Assembly: GCA_964404895.1 (NCBI GenBank)
Contig: CAYOLV010000002.1
Coordinates: 1 to 64,000 of the forward strand
DNA length: 64,000 bases
Source: JBGSUZ01 sp964404895
GTDB lineage: Bacteria; Bacillota; Clostridia; Peptostreptococcales; Acidaminobacteraceae
Reading direction: 5' to 3'
Of the stretch, positions 24,232 through 33,318 are shown one piece after another (the stretch's first letter is position 1; each line of letters opens with the position of its first letter). The position numbers and the translations under genes were made by a program. The notes under the pieces are model-generated. The model saw only the letters and a program-made list of their open reading frames with translations. It did no database searches and had not been told where the DNA came from.

Positions 24232-24519
24232 ATGATTCAAGTTGTCGCAAAAAAATTTATACAAGCCAATCAAGTTGAGGAATATATTGAAACTGCTCGC
24301 GAGCTAGTGACTTTAACCCGAGAAGAAGCGGGGTGCCTGCAATATAGCCTCTGTCAAGACACACAGACGCCAAATATTTTGAGTTTTGTAGAACAATGGG
24401 AGAGCAGAGCTCATTTACAAGCCCATATGGAAACCGAACACTTCCAAAGATTGGTGCCACTCCTTGCCACCTTCAATGAAAAAGAAGGGGAACTCAATAT
24501 TTACGACATGGTCATCTAA
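24232..24519 (+). CDS. Antibiotic biosynthesis monooxygenase-domain protein
   Basis: A 95-residue single ABM domain: MIQVVAKKFI at the start, REEAGCLQYSL in the middle and FVEQWESRAHLQAHMETEHF near the end. These ferredoxin-like dimers include quinol oxygenases, haem-degrading proteins and proteins of unknown role. The start is ATG 24232, eight bases after AAAGGA; ATG 24223 overlaps that site. The gene is alone between pepP and tRNA-Sec and is followed by a terminator. Confidence 0.75.
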   Translation: MIQVVAKKFIQANQVEEYIETARELVTLTREEAGCLQYSLCQDTQTPNILSFVEQWESRAHLQAHMETEHFQRLVPLLATFNEKEGELNIYDMVI

Positions 24520-24595
24520 TCGGGTTCTCTGCCTCGGCGAAGTGCTTTAAAATTTTGAAGATACACGTTTGTCTATTTTACTCAGTAAAAATATA

Positions 24596-24643
24596 AAGGC
24601 TATCTCAATGCATGATATCAAATCATTCTGAGACAGCCTTTTA
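24596..24643 (+). terminator. Rho-independent terminator
   Basis: AAGGCTATCTCA (24596-24607) pairs with TGAGACAGCCTT (24629-24640) with one mismatch, then TT-A-TT. It ends the ABM-domain gene and lies immediately 3' of tRNA-Sec on the other strand, which it may also serve. Confidence 0.75.
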
Positions 24644-24651
24644 TTGCGTTT

Positions 24652-24748
24652 TGGCGGGAGTACGTGGGAATCGAACCCACCTAAGAGGCTCTTAACCCCT
24701 CAAACTGGTTTTGAAGACCAGAGGACACACCAGCACCCATCTACCCCC
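24652..24748 (-). tRNA. selC: tRNA-Sec (anticodon UCA)
   Basis: Read on the minus strand, the RNA starts GGGGGTAG at 24748 and ends with encoded CCA at 24652, 97 nt long. The anticodon loop CTTCAAA between CTGGT and ACCAG contains UCA (24714-24712), which reads UGA. A long variable arm (about 24 nt, GC-rich), an extended acceptor/D-arm and GGTTCGATTCC T-loop fit selenocysteine tRNA. No selA, selB or selD is in the window. It implies the organism makes selenoproteins. Confidence 0.93.
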
Positions 24749-24802
24749 AAATAAAAGATTGTAAAACTCCCCAATCACACCAAGATATATTACCATAATC
24801 CT

Positions 24803-25390
24803 TTAAAACTTAAAAGTATTTTCTTCGCCTTTAATGATTTTTTCAATATTCGTACGGTGTCTGTAGATAACAAAACAGCTTAAGAATACAGTACAACCCA
24901 CGTAAACATTTGAAGTATTTAATATAACCGCCATTACGGGCAACATTAACGCTGCAATTATAGAAGACAAGGACATTATTTTAAAGATTTTCAATGTCGT
25001 AAGGTGAACCACTAAAATGACAAGACCAATGATAGGTTGGGTAAACATCACCATTCCTGCGGCAGTCGCTACACCTTTTCCCCCTTTAAAACCAAGTGAG
25101 AAGGGGAAACAATGGCCAACCACAGCCACGGTCGCACAAATTGCCGCACCGTCCGAACCCATAACCCAGTAACCAATCAGAGCTGTTAAGCCGCCTTTTA
25201 AGAAGTCCCCCACAAATGCAATAAGCCCAACTTTTCTGCCAAGGGTTCGATAAACATTAGTCGCACCTGTATTGCCGCTGCCGTGTTTCCTTATATCCAC
25301 TTTTCCAAGTGCTTTGCTGACAATATATGAAAAAGGAATGCTCCCTAAAAAATAACCAATAACTATTAGTAACAGCAAATAGTAGTTCAT
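24803..25390 (-). CDS. plsY: Glycerol-3-phosphate acyltransferase PlsY
   Basis: A 195-residue membrane protein. The three conserved motifs are GSIPFSYIVSKALG with RKHGSGNTGATNVYRTLG (residues 16-51), FSLGFKGGKGVAT and the later region with RHRTNI. PlsY transfers the acyl group from acyl phosphate to glycerol 3-phosphate, the first step of phospholipid synthesis. Five membrane segments are visible. AGGAGG stands upstream of the ATG. It is divergent from the lipase-like gene at 25565. Confidence 0.95.
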   Translation of the reverse strand: MNYYLLLLIVIGYFLGSIPFSYIVSKALGKVDIRKHGSGNTGATNVYRTLGRKVGLIAFVGDFLKGGLTALIGYWVMGSDGAAICATVAVVGHCFPFSLGFKGGKGVATAAGMVMFTQPIIGLVILVVHLTTLKIFKIMSLSSIIAALMLPVMAVILNTSNVYVGCTVFLSCFVIYRHRTNIEKIIKGEENTFKF

Positions 25391-25564
25391 ATTAATACCT
25401 CCTGATTAATTTACAATTTATTGTACCACAGAATTAGCTGTTTCACCACTGAATTGCAATTGTTTGTGCTTCACAAGAAGGATTTTTTAATCTAATGTAG
25501 AAATATATGACAGATAAACATTATACTGTCCAAATAACAAAACGCAAAGGAGCGTGTTTTACTA

Positions 25565-26491
25565 ATGAAGATGTTCAAATTTACAGGTGCTGACAATTTA
25601 GAGCTTCAGGGAATCAAATGGGATCAAGTTGAAAATCCTAAAGCCGTTCTTCAAATTTCTCATGGCATGGCAGAGCATGTATCCCGCTATAATGAATTTG
25701 CAGAATTTTTAAATAGCAATGGCATTATCGTTTATGGGCACGACCACAGAGGTCACGGAGACAGTGTCAAATCTCCTGAGGATTATGGCTATTTCAGCTC
25801 AGAAAACGGTTGGAATAAGCTTGTGGAGGATCTACATACACTCACCCTACAAATAAAAGAAGAAAATCCAGAGTTGCCAGTTTACATCTTTGGGCACAGT
25901 ATGGGATCTTTTGCATTAAGAGACTATTTAACCCGTTATGGCGATAGTATTAATGGCGCTATCATCTGTGGCACAGGCAATAATCCAAAGTGGTTAAACC
26001 ATGTTGCCTTGTGGATGGCAAAGAGAGAGTGTATAAAAAAGGGGCCTCGACACCGTTCAACCCTCATGACCAATCTTTCCTTTGGCAGTTTCAATAAAAA
26101 ATTCAAGCCGAACAAGACCGAGTTTGATTGGCTGAGCAGAGATGAAATTCAAGTTTATAAATACATAGAAGATCCACAATGTGGCATGGTCTTCACCTCC
26201 CAATTCTATGTAGACTTTTTAAGTGGCATTTTAGAACTGTCCAAACAAGAAAATGTGGACAAAATTCCGAAAGATAGACCCTATCTATTCATTTCAGGAG
26301 AAAGAGATCCATTATCCAATCATGGTGAAGCCATTCATCAAATTTTTAATCAATTTAAAAAAGCTCATATTTTAAAGGTTCAAGTTAAGATTTACCCAGA
26401 GGCCAGACATGAGCTGACTAACGAAGTCAATCGTGAGGAAATATATGGAGATGTTTTACAATGGCTCAACTTAAATATTAACGCAATGTAA
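25565..26491 (+). CDS. Monoacylglycerol lipase-like alpha/beta-hydrolase
   Basis: A 308-residue Hydrolase_4 family protein. HGMAEHVSRY (about 34-43) is the HG turn, GHDHRGHGDS the next conserved block, GHSMGSF the nucleophile elbow, and ARHELTNE near the end the catalytic His. An Asp lies in GERDPLS. These hydrolases cleave monoacylglycerols or lysophospholipids; the substrate is inferred from family only. AAAGGAG is 12 bases before ATG 25565, slightly far. Confidence 0.8.
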   Translation: MKMFKFTGADNLELQGIKWDQVENPKAVLQISHGMAEHVSRYNEFAEFLNSNGIIVYGHDHRGHGDSVKSPEDYGYFSSENGWNKLVEDLHTLTLQIKEENPELPVYIFGHSMGSFALRDYLTRYGDSINGAIICGTGNNPKWLNHVALWMAKRECIKKGPRHRSTLMTNLSFGSFNKKFKPNKTEFDWLSRDEIQVYKYIEDPQCGMVFTSQFYVDFLSGILELSKQENVDKIPKDRPYLFISGERDPLSNHGEAIHQIFNQFKKAHILKVQVKIYPEARHELTNEVNREEIYGDVLQWLNLNINAM

Positions 26492-26533
26492 TAATTGTAC
26501 AAATTCGTTCATAAATAATTTACATTTGAGCTA

Positions 26534-26562
26534 TTGAAGCAACTTCGAGCGAGGCGTATAAT
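26534..26562 (+). promoter_or_regulatory. Sigma-A-type promoter for the giant activase-related gene
   Basis: TTGAAG (26534-26539), a 17-bp spacer and a perfect TATAAT (26557-26562). The start codon follows 40 bases later with GAGGTGG in between. Confidence 0.7.
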
Positions 26563-26602
26563 TCAAGAATACTAAAAATAGATGTAATCGAGGTGGCTTC
26601 AA

Positions 26603-29600
26603 ATGTCAGTAAGCCTATGGGGCGGGCTTGATATTGGTTCAACGACAGTAAAAATGGTGGTTCTTGACGATCAAATGAATATGGTACATACAGAATATGT
26701 GCGTCATGGATCCGAAATCAAAAAGTCTGTTGAAGAAATCTTGCAAAATGCCTATCAAAAATTAGGAAATGTTCAACTCAAGATTCAAATTACCGGTTCT
26801 GGCGGACTGTCACTCGCTGAACAACTCGGTATTCCATTTATACAGGAAGTAATTGCGGGAACTAAAGCAGTAGAACGATTGTTCCCAGAAACAGATGTGG
26901 CAATAGAATTGGGTGGTGAGGACGCGAAAATCACCTTTTTCTCTACCCCAGTAGAACAAAGAATGAATGGGGTTTGTGCAGGGGGAACAGGTGCATTTAT
27001 CGACCAAATGGCCATACTCCTAGACACAGATGCGGCTGGACTCAATGATTTGGCAAAGAGTCATCAAATCATCCATCCCATCGCTTCTCGCTGTGGGGTC
27101 TTTGCAAAAACAGACATTCAACCCCTCATCAACGAAGGGGTTCCTAAGGCCGATTTAGCTGCTTCAATTTTCCAAGCGGTAGTCAACCAAACAATCAGTG
27201 GATTGGCTTGTGGCAAATCTATTAAGGGCAAAGTGGCTTTCCTTGGTGGGCCACTGTTTTTCTTGTCTGAACTTAGAGAGCGCTTTTACCAAACCCTTGG
27301 GTTATCAGAAAATGAAATAATAGCGCCAGAATTTGCCCACTACATGGTAGCACTCGGTTGTGCGATTGAATCTGCAAGACAGGATTCTGTTTTTTCTATG
27401 GCTGAATTGCTCGACAAAATCCAAAACGTAGGGGAACTTCATTGTATTGACAGTGTTGCCTTAGAACCCTTGTTTAAAGATGAAACTGCCTATTTGGCAT
27501 TTCAAAAGAAACATCAGACTTATAAGGTCAAACGTAATGACCTGCAGTCTTATAGAGGGCCTATTTTCCTTGGCATTGATGCAGGTTCTACTACCACAAA
27601 ATTAATAGCCATCGACCAAGAAGGCAGCGTTCTGCACGAACATTATGACTCCAACAAGGGCAATCCATTGTTATCTGCTCAAGAAGCTTTGGAAGAATTG
27701 TACAGAGTCATGCCCGAGGGAACTTACATCGGACAAAGTGTGGTCACAGGCTATGGTGAACACCTTTTAAAAGCAGGTCTGATGATCGATGAAGGGGAAA
27801 TTGAGACGATTACCCATTACCGCGCCGCAGAATACTTCCAGCCAGGCGTCAGCTTTGTGTTGGATATTGGCGGTCAGGACATGAAAAGTCTTAAAATAAA
27901 AGACGGCTTTATTGAAAGTATTATGCTGAACGAAGCTTGTTCTTCAGGCTGCGGTTCTTTTATTGAAACCTTTGCTATTGCAATGGGTATGGATGTGAAG
28001 TCCTTTGCAAAAGAGGCTGTTTTGTCTACTCAACCTGTAGATCTTGGAACACGTTGCACCGTTTTTATGAATTCAAAAGTGAAGCAGGCTCAAAAAGAAG
28101 GCGCCAGTGTTGCGGATATCTCTGCGGGGATTGCTTATTCCGTTATTAAAAATGCACTTTATAAGGTGATTCGACTTAAAAATACAAAAGAGTTGGGAGA
28201 TAAAGTGGTCGTTCAAGGGGGCACCTTCTTTAACGATGCCGTTCTGAGAGCTTTTGAACTCACCACAGGAGTAGAAGTTATTCGTCCTGACATTTCAGGT
28301 CTAATGGGTGCTTTTGGTGCTGCCCTAATTGCGAAAGAAAACTTTGTAGAAGGAACCATCTCCACAGTATTACCAGCTTCTGAGTTGGCTCATTTTAACG
28401 TAGAGATTACTAATGACAGGTGTAAGTCTTGCGGAAATACTTGTTTGTTAACAATCCAAACCTTCTCAAATGGCAAACGTTTTGTTTCTGGTAATCGCTG
28501 TGAAAGAGGTTTAAAAGAACATGCGATTATAGACAGAGGACCAAACTTCTTTGATTATAAATATCAAAGATTATTCCAATATAAAGCGATTTCTCCTGAA
28601 AAAGCTATTAGAGGTACTGTGGGTATTCCTAGAGTTCTCAACATCTATGAAAATTATCCTTTCTGGTATCGTTTCTTCTCAGACTTAGGTTTTAGAGTGG
28701 AGCTTTCAAGACGTTCTTCTAAGGAAGTTTACGCAAAAGGGATTGATTCCATACCTTCAGAGTCTGTCTGTTATCCGGCCAAACTGGTTCACGGACACAT
28801 TGAAGATTTAATTGAACGTGGGGTCAACATTATTTTCTACCCGAGTATTCCTTATGAAATTAAAGAATCTGCAGATGCGGACAATCATTACAACTGTCCT
28901 ATTGTTACTTCATATCCTGAAACGATTCGACTGAATGTGACAAACATTGAGAATCCAAATATTCATTATTTCAATCCATTCCTGCCGTTATTTGATCGAG
29001 ACAAGATGGTTAAAATAACCCAGAGAGAAATGGCACGATATGACATAGATCCTAGAGACATTGAAAGAGCTATTGACTGTGCTTATGGAGAGCTCGAAAT
29101 TTATAAAAACGACCTTAAAATGAAGGCCGAAGAAATGATTGAACAAGCTCGAAAAGAAAATAGAAAAATCATTATTTTAGCGGGCAGACCTTATCATTTA
29201 GACCCTGAGATCAATCATGGCATTCCTCAGATGATTTCCAATTATGGTATGGCGGTTATTTCTGAAGATGCAATTGTGCATTTATCAGAATTAACCCGAC
29301 CTTTACGAATTGTGGATCAATGGGCGTATCACACCCGTTTATACCATGCCGCTGAATTTGTCAGCAAACACGGAGACATGGAGTTGGTTCAATTAAATTC
29401 CTTCGGATGCGGGTTAGATGCCGTTACCATTGATCAGGTTCAGGAAATTTTGTCAAAGAAAAACAAGACACACACCGTCATTAAAATTGACGAGATTAAT
29501 AACTTAGGCGCCGCAAGAATTCGTGTTCGTTCATTAATGGCCGTCATGGGTGAGCGAGACAAAAGCGATGTTCACTATAATAGATTACAAAGAGGGGCGT

Positions 29601-30898
29601 TGACGTCTCAAGAGCGATTGACACTGACTAAAAAAACGGTCAAGAAAAAAGCTTTAAAACCTGTTTCTGACAGAATTCAGTTCACTAAAGAAATGAAAGA
29701 AACTCATACGATTTTGGCACCTCAAATGTCGCCTATTCATTTTAGATTCTTTGAAGCTGCGTTCCAAAGTGAAGGGTATAATCTTGTCGTATTGCCACCT
29801 GTAGACGAAAAGTCTATACAAGAAGGTCTTCAATACGTTCATAACGATGCTTGTTATCCTTCCATTATTACCATTGGTCAAATCATGGCCGCCCTTAAAT
29901 CTGGGGAATATGACCTCAAGAAAACCAGTGTCATTATCTCTCAAACAGGTGGAGGGTGTCGCGCCACGAATTATATTGGATTCTTAAGAAAAGCCCTTAC
30001 AGACTCAGGCATGGATCATATTCCTGTAATTTCCCTTAACGCAGGGGGACTTGAAAAGAATGAAGGTTTTAAAATTACGCCTAAGTTGTTAAATAAACTG
30101 GCAATAGGCCTTATTTATGGCGACTTGTTCATGCGTTTGATTTACCAAGTGAGACCTTATGAAGTTCAACCGGGCGACACGATGGCACTCTATGAAGCTT
30201 GGAATGATAAGGCAACAATCAACGTTGTGAAGGGTAAGTTTGGTGCTTTTAGAAAAGATATGGCTGCCATTGTCTCAGATTTTGGCAACATTCCTGTCAC
30301 TGGAGAAGTGAAACCAAAAGTAGGAATCGTGGGTGAAATTCTTGTCAAATACCATCCGACAGCGAACAATCACCTTGTAGAAACCCTTGAAAATATGGGC
30401 GCAGAAGCCATTGTTCCTGATTTGACAGATTTCTTACTCTACTGCAGCTATAACCACACCGTTAAAAATCAATTGCTAGACACTTCCCTTATGAAGAAAT
30501 ACAGCAGTGATATGGCAATCAAGTTTATTGAGTATTATCGAAAAGAAATGCGTAAAGCCCTACAAGCCAGCAATCGATTTACAGTTCCTAGCCGAATTGA
30601 AGAAAAGGCTCACGCAGCTTCTCAACTGATCTCTTTAGGTCATCAGACTGGAGAAGGTTGGTTCCTAACTGCAGAAATGATTGAGTTGTTGGAAAGCGGT
30701 GTCAACAATATTGCTTGTTTGCAACCCTTTGCCTGCTTACCCAATCATATTGTAGGAAAAGGGATGTTCAAGGCCTTAAAGAAAGCCTATCCAGAAGCAA
30801 ATATTGCTGGTATTGATTACGACCCAGGTGCAAGTGAAGTCAATCAAATGAATCGTATTCTTTTGATGATTACAAATGCCAAAGATCACATCAGTTAA
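26603..30898 (+). CDS. Giant 2-hydroxyacyl-CoA dehydratase activase-related protein
   Basis: A 1,431-residue protein fusing two activator (BcrAD/BadFG ATPase) domains and dehydratase-like regions. Domain 1 (about 5-260) starts GGLDIGSTTVKMVVL and has a Cys125 in CAGGTG. Domain 2 (about 320-575) starts GIDAGSTTTKLIAI and has Cys446 and Cys450 in NEACSSGCGSF. A Cys-rich segment follows (about 608-635), then a DUF2229-like part (about 660-900) and an HgdB-like C-terminus. In the dissected enzymes the ATPase donates an electron to a [4Fe-4S] dehydratase. This fused family is widespread in anaerobes but its substrate is unknown. It is transcribed alone from a clear promoter and followed by a terminator. 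Confidence 0.9.
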   Translation: MSVSLWGGLDIGSTTVKMVVLDDQMNMVHTEYVRHGSEIKKSVEEILQNAYQKLGNVQLKIQITGSGGLSLAEQLGIPFIQEVIAGTKAVERLFPETDVAIELGGEDAKITFFSTPVEQRMNGVCAGGTGAFIDQMAILLDTDAAGLNDLAKSHQIIHPIASRCGVFAKTDIQPLINEGVPKADLAASIFQAVVNQTISGLACGKSIKGKVAFLGGPLFFLSELRERFYQTLGLSENEIIAPEFAHYMVALGCAIESARQDSVFSMAELLDKIQNVGELHCIDSVALEPLFKDETAYLAFQKKHQTYKVKRNDLQSYRGPIFLGIDAGSTTTKLIAIDQEGSVLHEHYDSNKGNPLLSAQEALEELYRVMPEGTYIGQSVVTGYGEHLLKAGLMIDEGEIETITHYRAAEYFQPGVSFVLDIGGQDMKSLKIKDGFIESIMLNEACSSGCGSFIETFAIAMGMDVKSFAKEAVLSTQPVDLGTRCTVFMNSKVKQAQKEGASVADISAGIAYSVIKNALYKVIRLKNTKELGDKVVVQGGTFFNDAVLRAFELTTGVEVIRPDISGLMGAFGAALIAKENFVEGTISTVLPASELAHFNVEITNDRCKSCGNTCLLTIQTFSNGKRFVSGNRCERGLKEHAIIDRGPNFFDYKYQRLFQYKAISPEKAIRGTVGIPRVLNIYENYPFWYRFFSDLGFRVELSRRSSKEVYAKGIDSIPSESVCYPAKLVHGHIEDLIERGVNIIFYPSIPYEIKESADADNHYNCPIVTSYPETIRLNVTNIENPNIHYFNPFLPLFDRDKMVKITQREMARYDIDPRDIERAIDCAYGELEIYKNDLKMKAEEMIEQARKENRKIIILAGRPYHLDPEINHGIPQMISNYGMAVISEDAIVHLSELTRPLRIVDQWAYHTRLYHAAEFVSKHGDMELVQLNSFGCGLDAVTIDQVQEILSKKNKTHTVIKIDEINNLGAARIRVRSLMAVMGERDKSDVHYNRLQRGALTSQERLTLTKKTVKKKALKPVSDRIQFTKEMKETHTILAPQMSPIHFRFFEAAFQSEGYNLVVLPPVDEKSIQEGLQYVHNDACYPSIITIGQIMAALKSGEYDLKKTSVIISQTGGGCRATNYIGFLRKALTDSGMDHIPVISLNAGGLEKNEGFKITPKLLNKLAIGLIYGDLFMRLIYQVRPYEVQPGDTMALYEAWNDKATINVVKGKFGAFRKDMAAIVSDFGNIPVTGEVKPKVGIVGEILVKYHPTANNHLVETLENMGAEAIVPDLTDFLLYCSYNHTVKNQLLDTSLMKKYSSDMAIKFIEYYRKEMRKALQASNRFTVPSRIEEKAHAASQLISLGHQTGEGWFLTAEMIELLESGVNNIACLQPFACLPNHIVGKGMFKALKKAYPEANIAGIDYDPGASEVNQMNRILLMITNAKDHIS

Positions 30899-30958
30899 AA
30901 GACTGCTTTCGGCAGCTTGTTAGTTTCTATAAATTTTCTTGCTAGTTTCCTATAAATC

Positions 30959-30988
30959 TTAAAGACAGAGTCTAGGCTCTGTCTTTAT
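30959..30988 (+). terminator. Rho-independent terminator
   Basis: AAAGACAGAG (30960s), six-base loop, CTCTGTCTTT. It follows the 1,431-residue gene by about 60 bases and precedes the ribosome-binding site of the next gene. Confidence 0.7.
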
Positions 30989-31007
30989 TCGCATATTGGA
31001 GGTTCTT

Positions 31008-31943
31008 ATGTCACTAGAATGGTTAGTGGAGTCAGAGATAGGTTATTATAGAGGCCCTGCAACTGTAGGACTTATTAAAGGTCAAACCGGCTGGATTTTC
31101 ATAGATTCTGGCGTAGATGCCGATGTTCCAAAGAAAGTTTTAAAAGCGTTAAATGGGGCGACAGGTGATTCAAGTTTAAAGGTGAGTGCAGTTATCAATA
31201 CCCACGCCCACGCAGATCATATTGGTGGGAATGCCTATCTTCAAAAGAATTTTAACACCGAAGTCATTTCCAGTACTGGAGAAAAACCCTATATTGAAAA
31301 TCCGTTTTTAGAACCCCATTACCTATTTTCTGCAGAAGCACCAAAGGCGCTTCATAACAAGTTTTTTGAAGCCAAATCCTCAATTGTCAATTGCGCTATT
31401 GAATTTGTAAATGAGAAGGGCGAAGCCCTGCCTATCGGTTCAAAATTAGCGAGAATAGTAGATGGAGTTTCTTTGGAGCTGGTTTTAATACCAGGGCATT
31501 CAAGAGAGATGGTAGGGATCTTAACTCAGGAGGGTTACTTTTTCTGCGGAGATTTACTCTTTCCTAAAATCATCTTGGAAAAACATCCCCTTTTATTTTT
31601 ACACGACAGTCGCCAGTTCGTAAAATCTTTAGAATGGGCAACTTCTCAGACTTTTAAAGGGGTTATTTTGACTCACGGGGCTTATTATTCAGAGCATTTG
31701 CCACTGGTAGAAGATACCCTTAAAACCTTGAAAGATAATCAACATGCTTTAATGGAAAATATTTTCCAACCCATGAACGAATGGGAAATTCACTTAAAAA
31801 TGGCCGAACATTATCATTTGGAAGAGTCTTTTGGAGATTGGCACCTGAACCATGGGGTGGTCAGAAGTTTTCTTGCGGCGGGTCTAGAAGAGGGACTTTT
31901 AAAATGGGAAAATGGTCTATACCTGCCAGTTTCTCAGGTATAG
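31008..31943 (+). CDS. Metallo-beta-lactamase-fold hydrolase
   Basis: A 311-residue protein with the metal motif THAHADHIGG (about 65-74), a downstream His in PGHSREMVG, an Asp in CGDLLF and a His in LTHGAYY. This is the glyoxalase II/RNase-like arrangement with a C-terminal extension of about 90 residues (helical). The substrate is unknown; a thioesterase-like or lactonase activity would fit. ATG 31008 is preceded by TTGGAGG; an in-frame TTG at 30996 overlaps that site. It converges on the AlaX gene with a perfect hairpin across its last codons. Confidence 0.8.
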   Translation: MSLEWLVESEIGYYRGPATVGLIKGQTGWIFIDSGVDADVPKKVLKALNGATGDSSLKVSAVINTHAHADHIGGNAYLQKNFNTEVISSTGEKPYIENPFLEPHYLFSAEAPKALHNKFFEAKSSIVNCAIEFVNEKGEALPIGSKLARIVDGVSLELVLIPGHSREMVGILTQEGYFFCGDLLFPKIILEKHPLLFLHDSRQFVKSLEWATSQTFKGVILTHGAYYSEHLPLVEDTLKTLKDNQHALMENIFQPMNEWEIHLKMAEHYHLEESFGDWHLNHGVVRSFLAAGLEEGLLKWENGLYLPVSQV

Positions 31944-31948
31944 ACCAT
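31912..31948. terminator. Bidirectional terminator overlapping the end of the hydrolase gene
   Basis: A perfect 14-bp inverted repeat (ATGGTCTATACCTG at 31912-31925 and its complement at 31935-31948) with a nine-base loop. It contains the stop codon of the + strand hydrolase (TAG 31941-31943) and lies six bases from the end of the minus-strand AlaX gene. Each strand has few Ts after the stem, so efficiency is uncertain. Confidence 0.6.
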
Positions 31949-31953
31949 CTGTT

Positions 31954-33168
31954 TTACATGAGTAGAGATTCTATATACTCAATGAGTTCATCCGTTTGTT
32001 CGGGTTCACTTAAACTGCCTTGGACACTGTGAGGTGCACCGCCGCCTTTTAAACTGAACTTACCTTGAGCCTCGGCGAAAAGCTTTTTACAGTCAATTGT
32101 CGGCTGATTCTTAGGGCGAGCCAAAACCAACTGTGTCTGGTCTTCATTTTTGCTTAATAGCAGGAGACCAACTTGATCTTGAGCTTCCGTAAACATTTGG
32201 CTTAATCGCTTTAAATGATCTAAAGAACGCATTTCATATTGGTAAATATAGAGAGGTGTGAAACTGCCCAGTTCCATATCATCTTCCATTTTTTCTAGCC
32301 ACTTCTCCACTTCAGATTGAAGAAGTGCCTCTGTCAAAGTTATATTTTGAAGCTTCAAGTCGCTGAGTTGCTGTTCTTTTTTCTCAAGTTGCTCAATAAG
32401 TTGATCCAGTGGGGCACTGAGTCGTTGGGTCATTTGTTCTAAAATCCGAAATTGTTTTTGAATATAATCCATATAGCGCTGACCACAAACAAATTCCAGT
32501 CGGGTGCCCCCCTTATAGTTTTCGTACTTGGTTACTTTAAGTCCAAGGACTTCTGAGGTGCTAAGAGGGTGAGTGCCGCCGCAAGGAGAATGGTCAAGGC
32601 CTTCAATAACAATGACTCTAATACCATCTTCAACCTTAGGCTGTTTTCTCAGGGGAAGTGCTTCTAGTTCTTCGTCTGTAGGATAAATGGCTTCAACTTT
32701 AAGGTTCTTGCTGATGGCTTCCATCACAGACTTTTCAATCTTTTCAACGTCTCTAAGTTCTAATTTTTGATCGATGTCAATGGTTGTGTAGGTTTCGCTC
32801 AAATGGAACCCTATGGTTTTGGCGTCAAAGTCACGGAAGAGTACTGCAGACAAAATATGCTGTCCATTATGCTGCTGAGTCAGATCCATACGTCTGTTCC
32901 AATCCACCACACAATTTAGATTTTCTCTTTCACTAGGCAGTTGGTCAACATAGTGGTACACTAAACCCTCTACCCATTGAACATCTGTAACTTGTGCATT
33001 ACCGATTGTTCCATGGTCAGCAGGTTGTCCGCCGCCCTCAGGGTAAAATGGACTTTGGTTCAATATCAATGCAAAACCCTGGGATGTTTCTTTAACTTCT
33101 ATAATATTGGCAATCGCAGACATGGGGCCATTAGAAGTTTGCCCTGTATAAAGTAGTTCAGTCATCAT
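31954..33168 (-). CDS. Alanyl-tRNA editing protein, long AlaX type
   Basis: A 404-residue AlaX-L-like protein. The zinc site is His100 and His104 in QHNGQHILS plus Cys196 and His200 in CGGTHP, exactly the HxxxH and CxxxH of the AlaRS editing domain. It would deacylate Ser- or Gly-tRNA(Ala). The C-terminal half (about 230-404) contains a coiled coil and a DHHA1-like segment with KGGGAPHSVQG. No aminoacylation domain is present. AAAAGGAG precedes ATG at 33168. It converges on the hydrolase gene. Confidence 0.85.
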   Translation of the reverse strand: MMTELLYTGQTSNGPMSAIANIIEVKETSQGFALILNQSPFYPEGGGQPADHGTIGNAQVTDVQWVEGLVYHYVDQLPSERENLNCVVDWNRRMDLTQQHNGQHILSAVLFRDFDAKTIGFHLSETYTTIDIDQKLELRDVEKIEKSVMEAISKNLKVEAIYPTDEELEALPLRKQPKVEDGIRVIVIEGLDHSPCGGTHPLSTSEVLGLKVTKYENYKGGTRLEFVCGQRYMDYIQKQFRILEQMTQRLSAPLDQLIEQLEKKEQQLSDLKLQNITLTEALLQSEVEKWLEKMEDDMELGSFTPLYIYQYEMRSLDHLKRLSQMFTEAQDQVGLLLLSKNEDQTQLVLARPKNQPTIDCKKLFAEAQGKFSLKGGGAPHSVQGSLSEPEQTDELIEYIESLLM

Positions 33169-33318
33169 AAGTTCTCCTTTTAATTAAGTTCCTATACTTT
33201 GTATACCATAGCATCATTGGAATTTCAAGACTTCCAATGATTTTAGGTGAAAGACTATAGGTTTATATCCGTATTAATGATAAAATAATTCAAGCAAATT
33301 AATAATCGAGGTGAAAGA

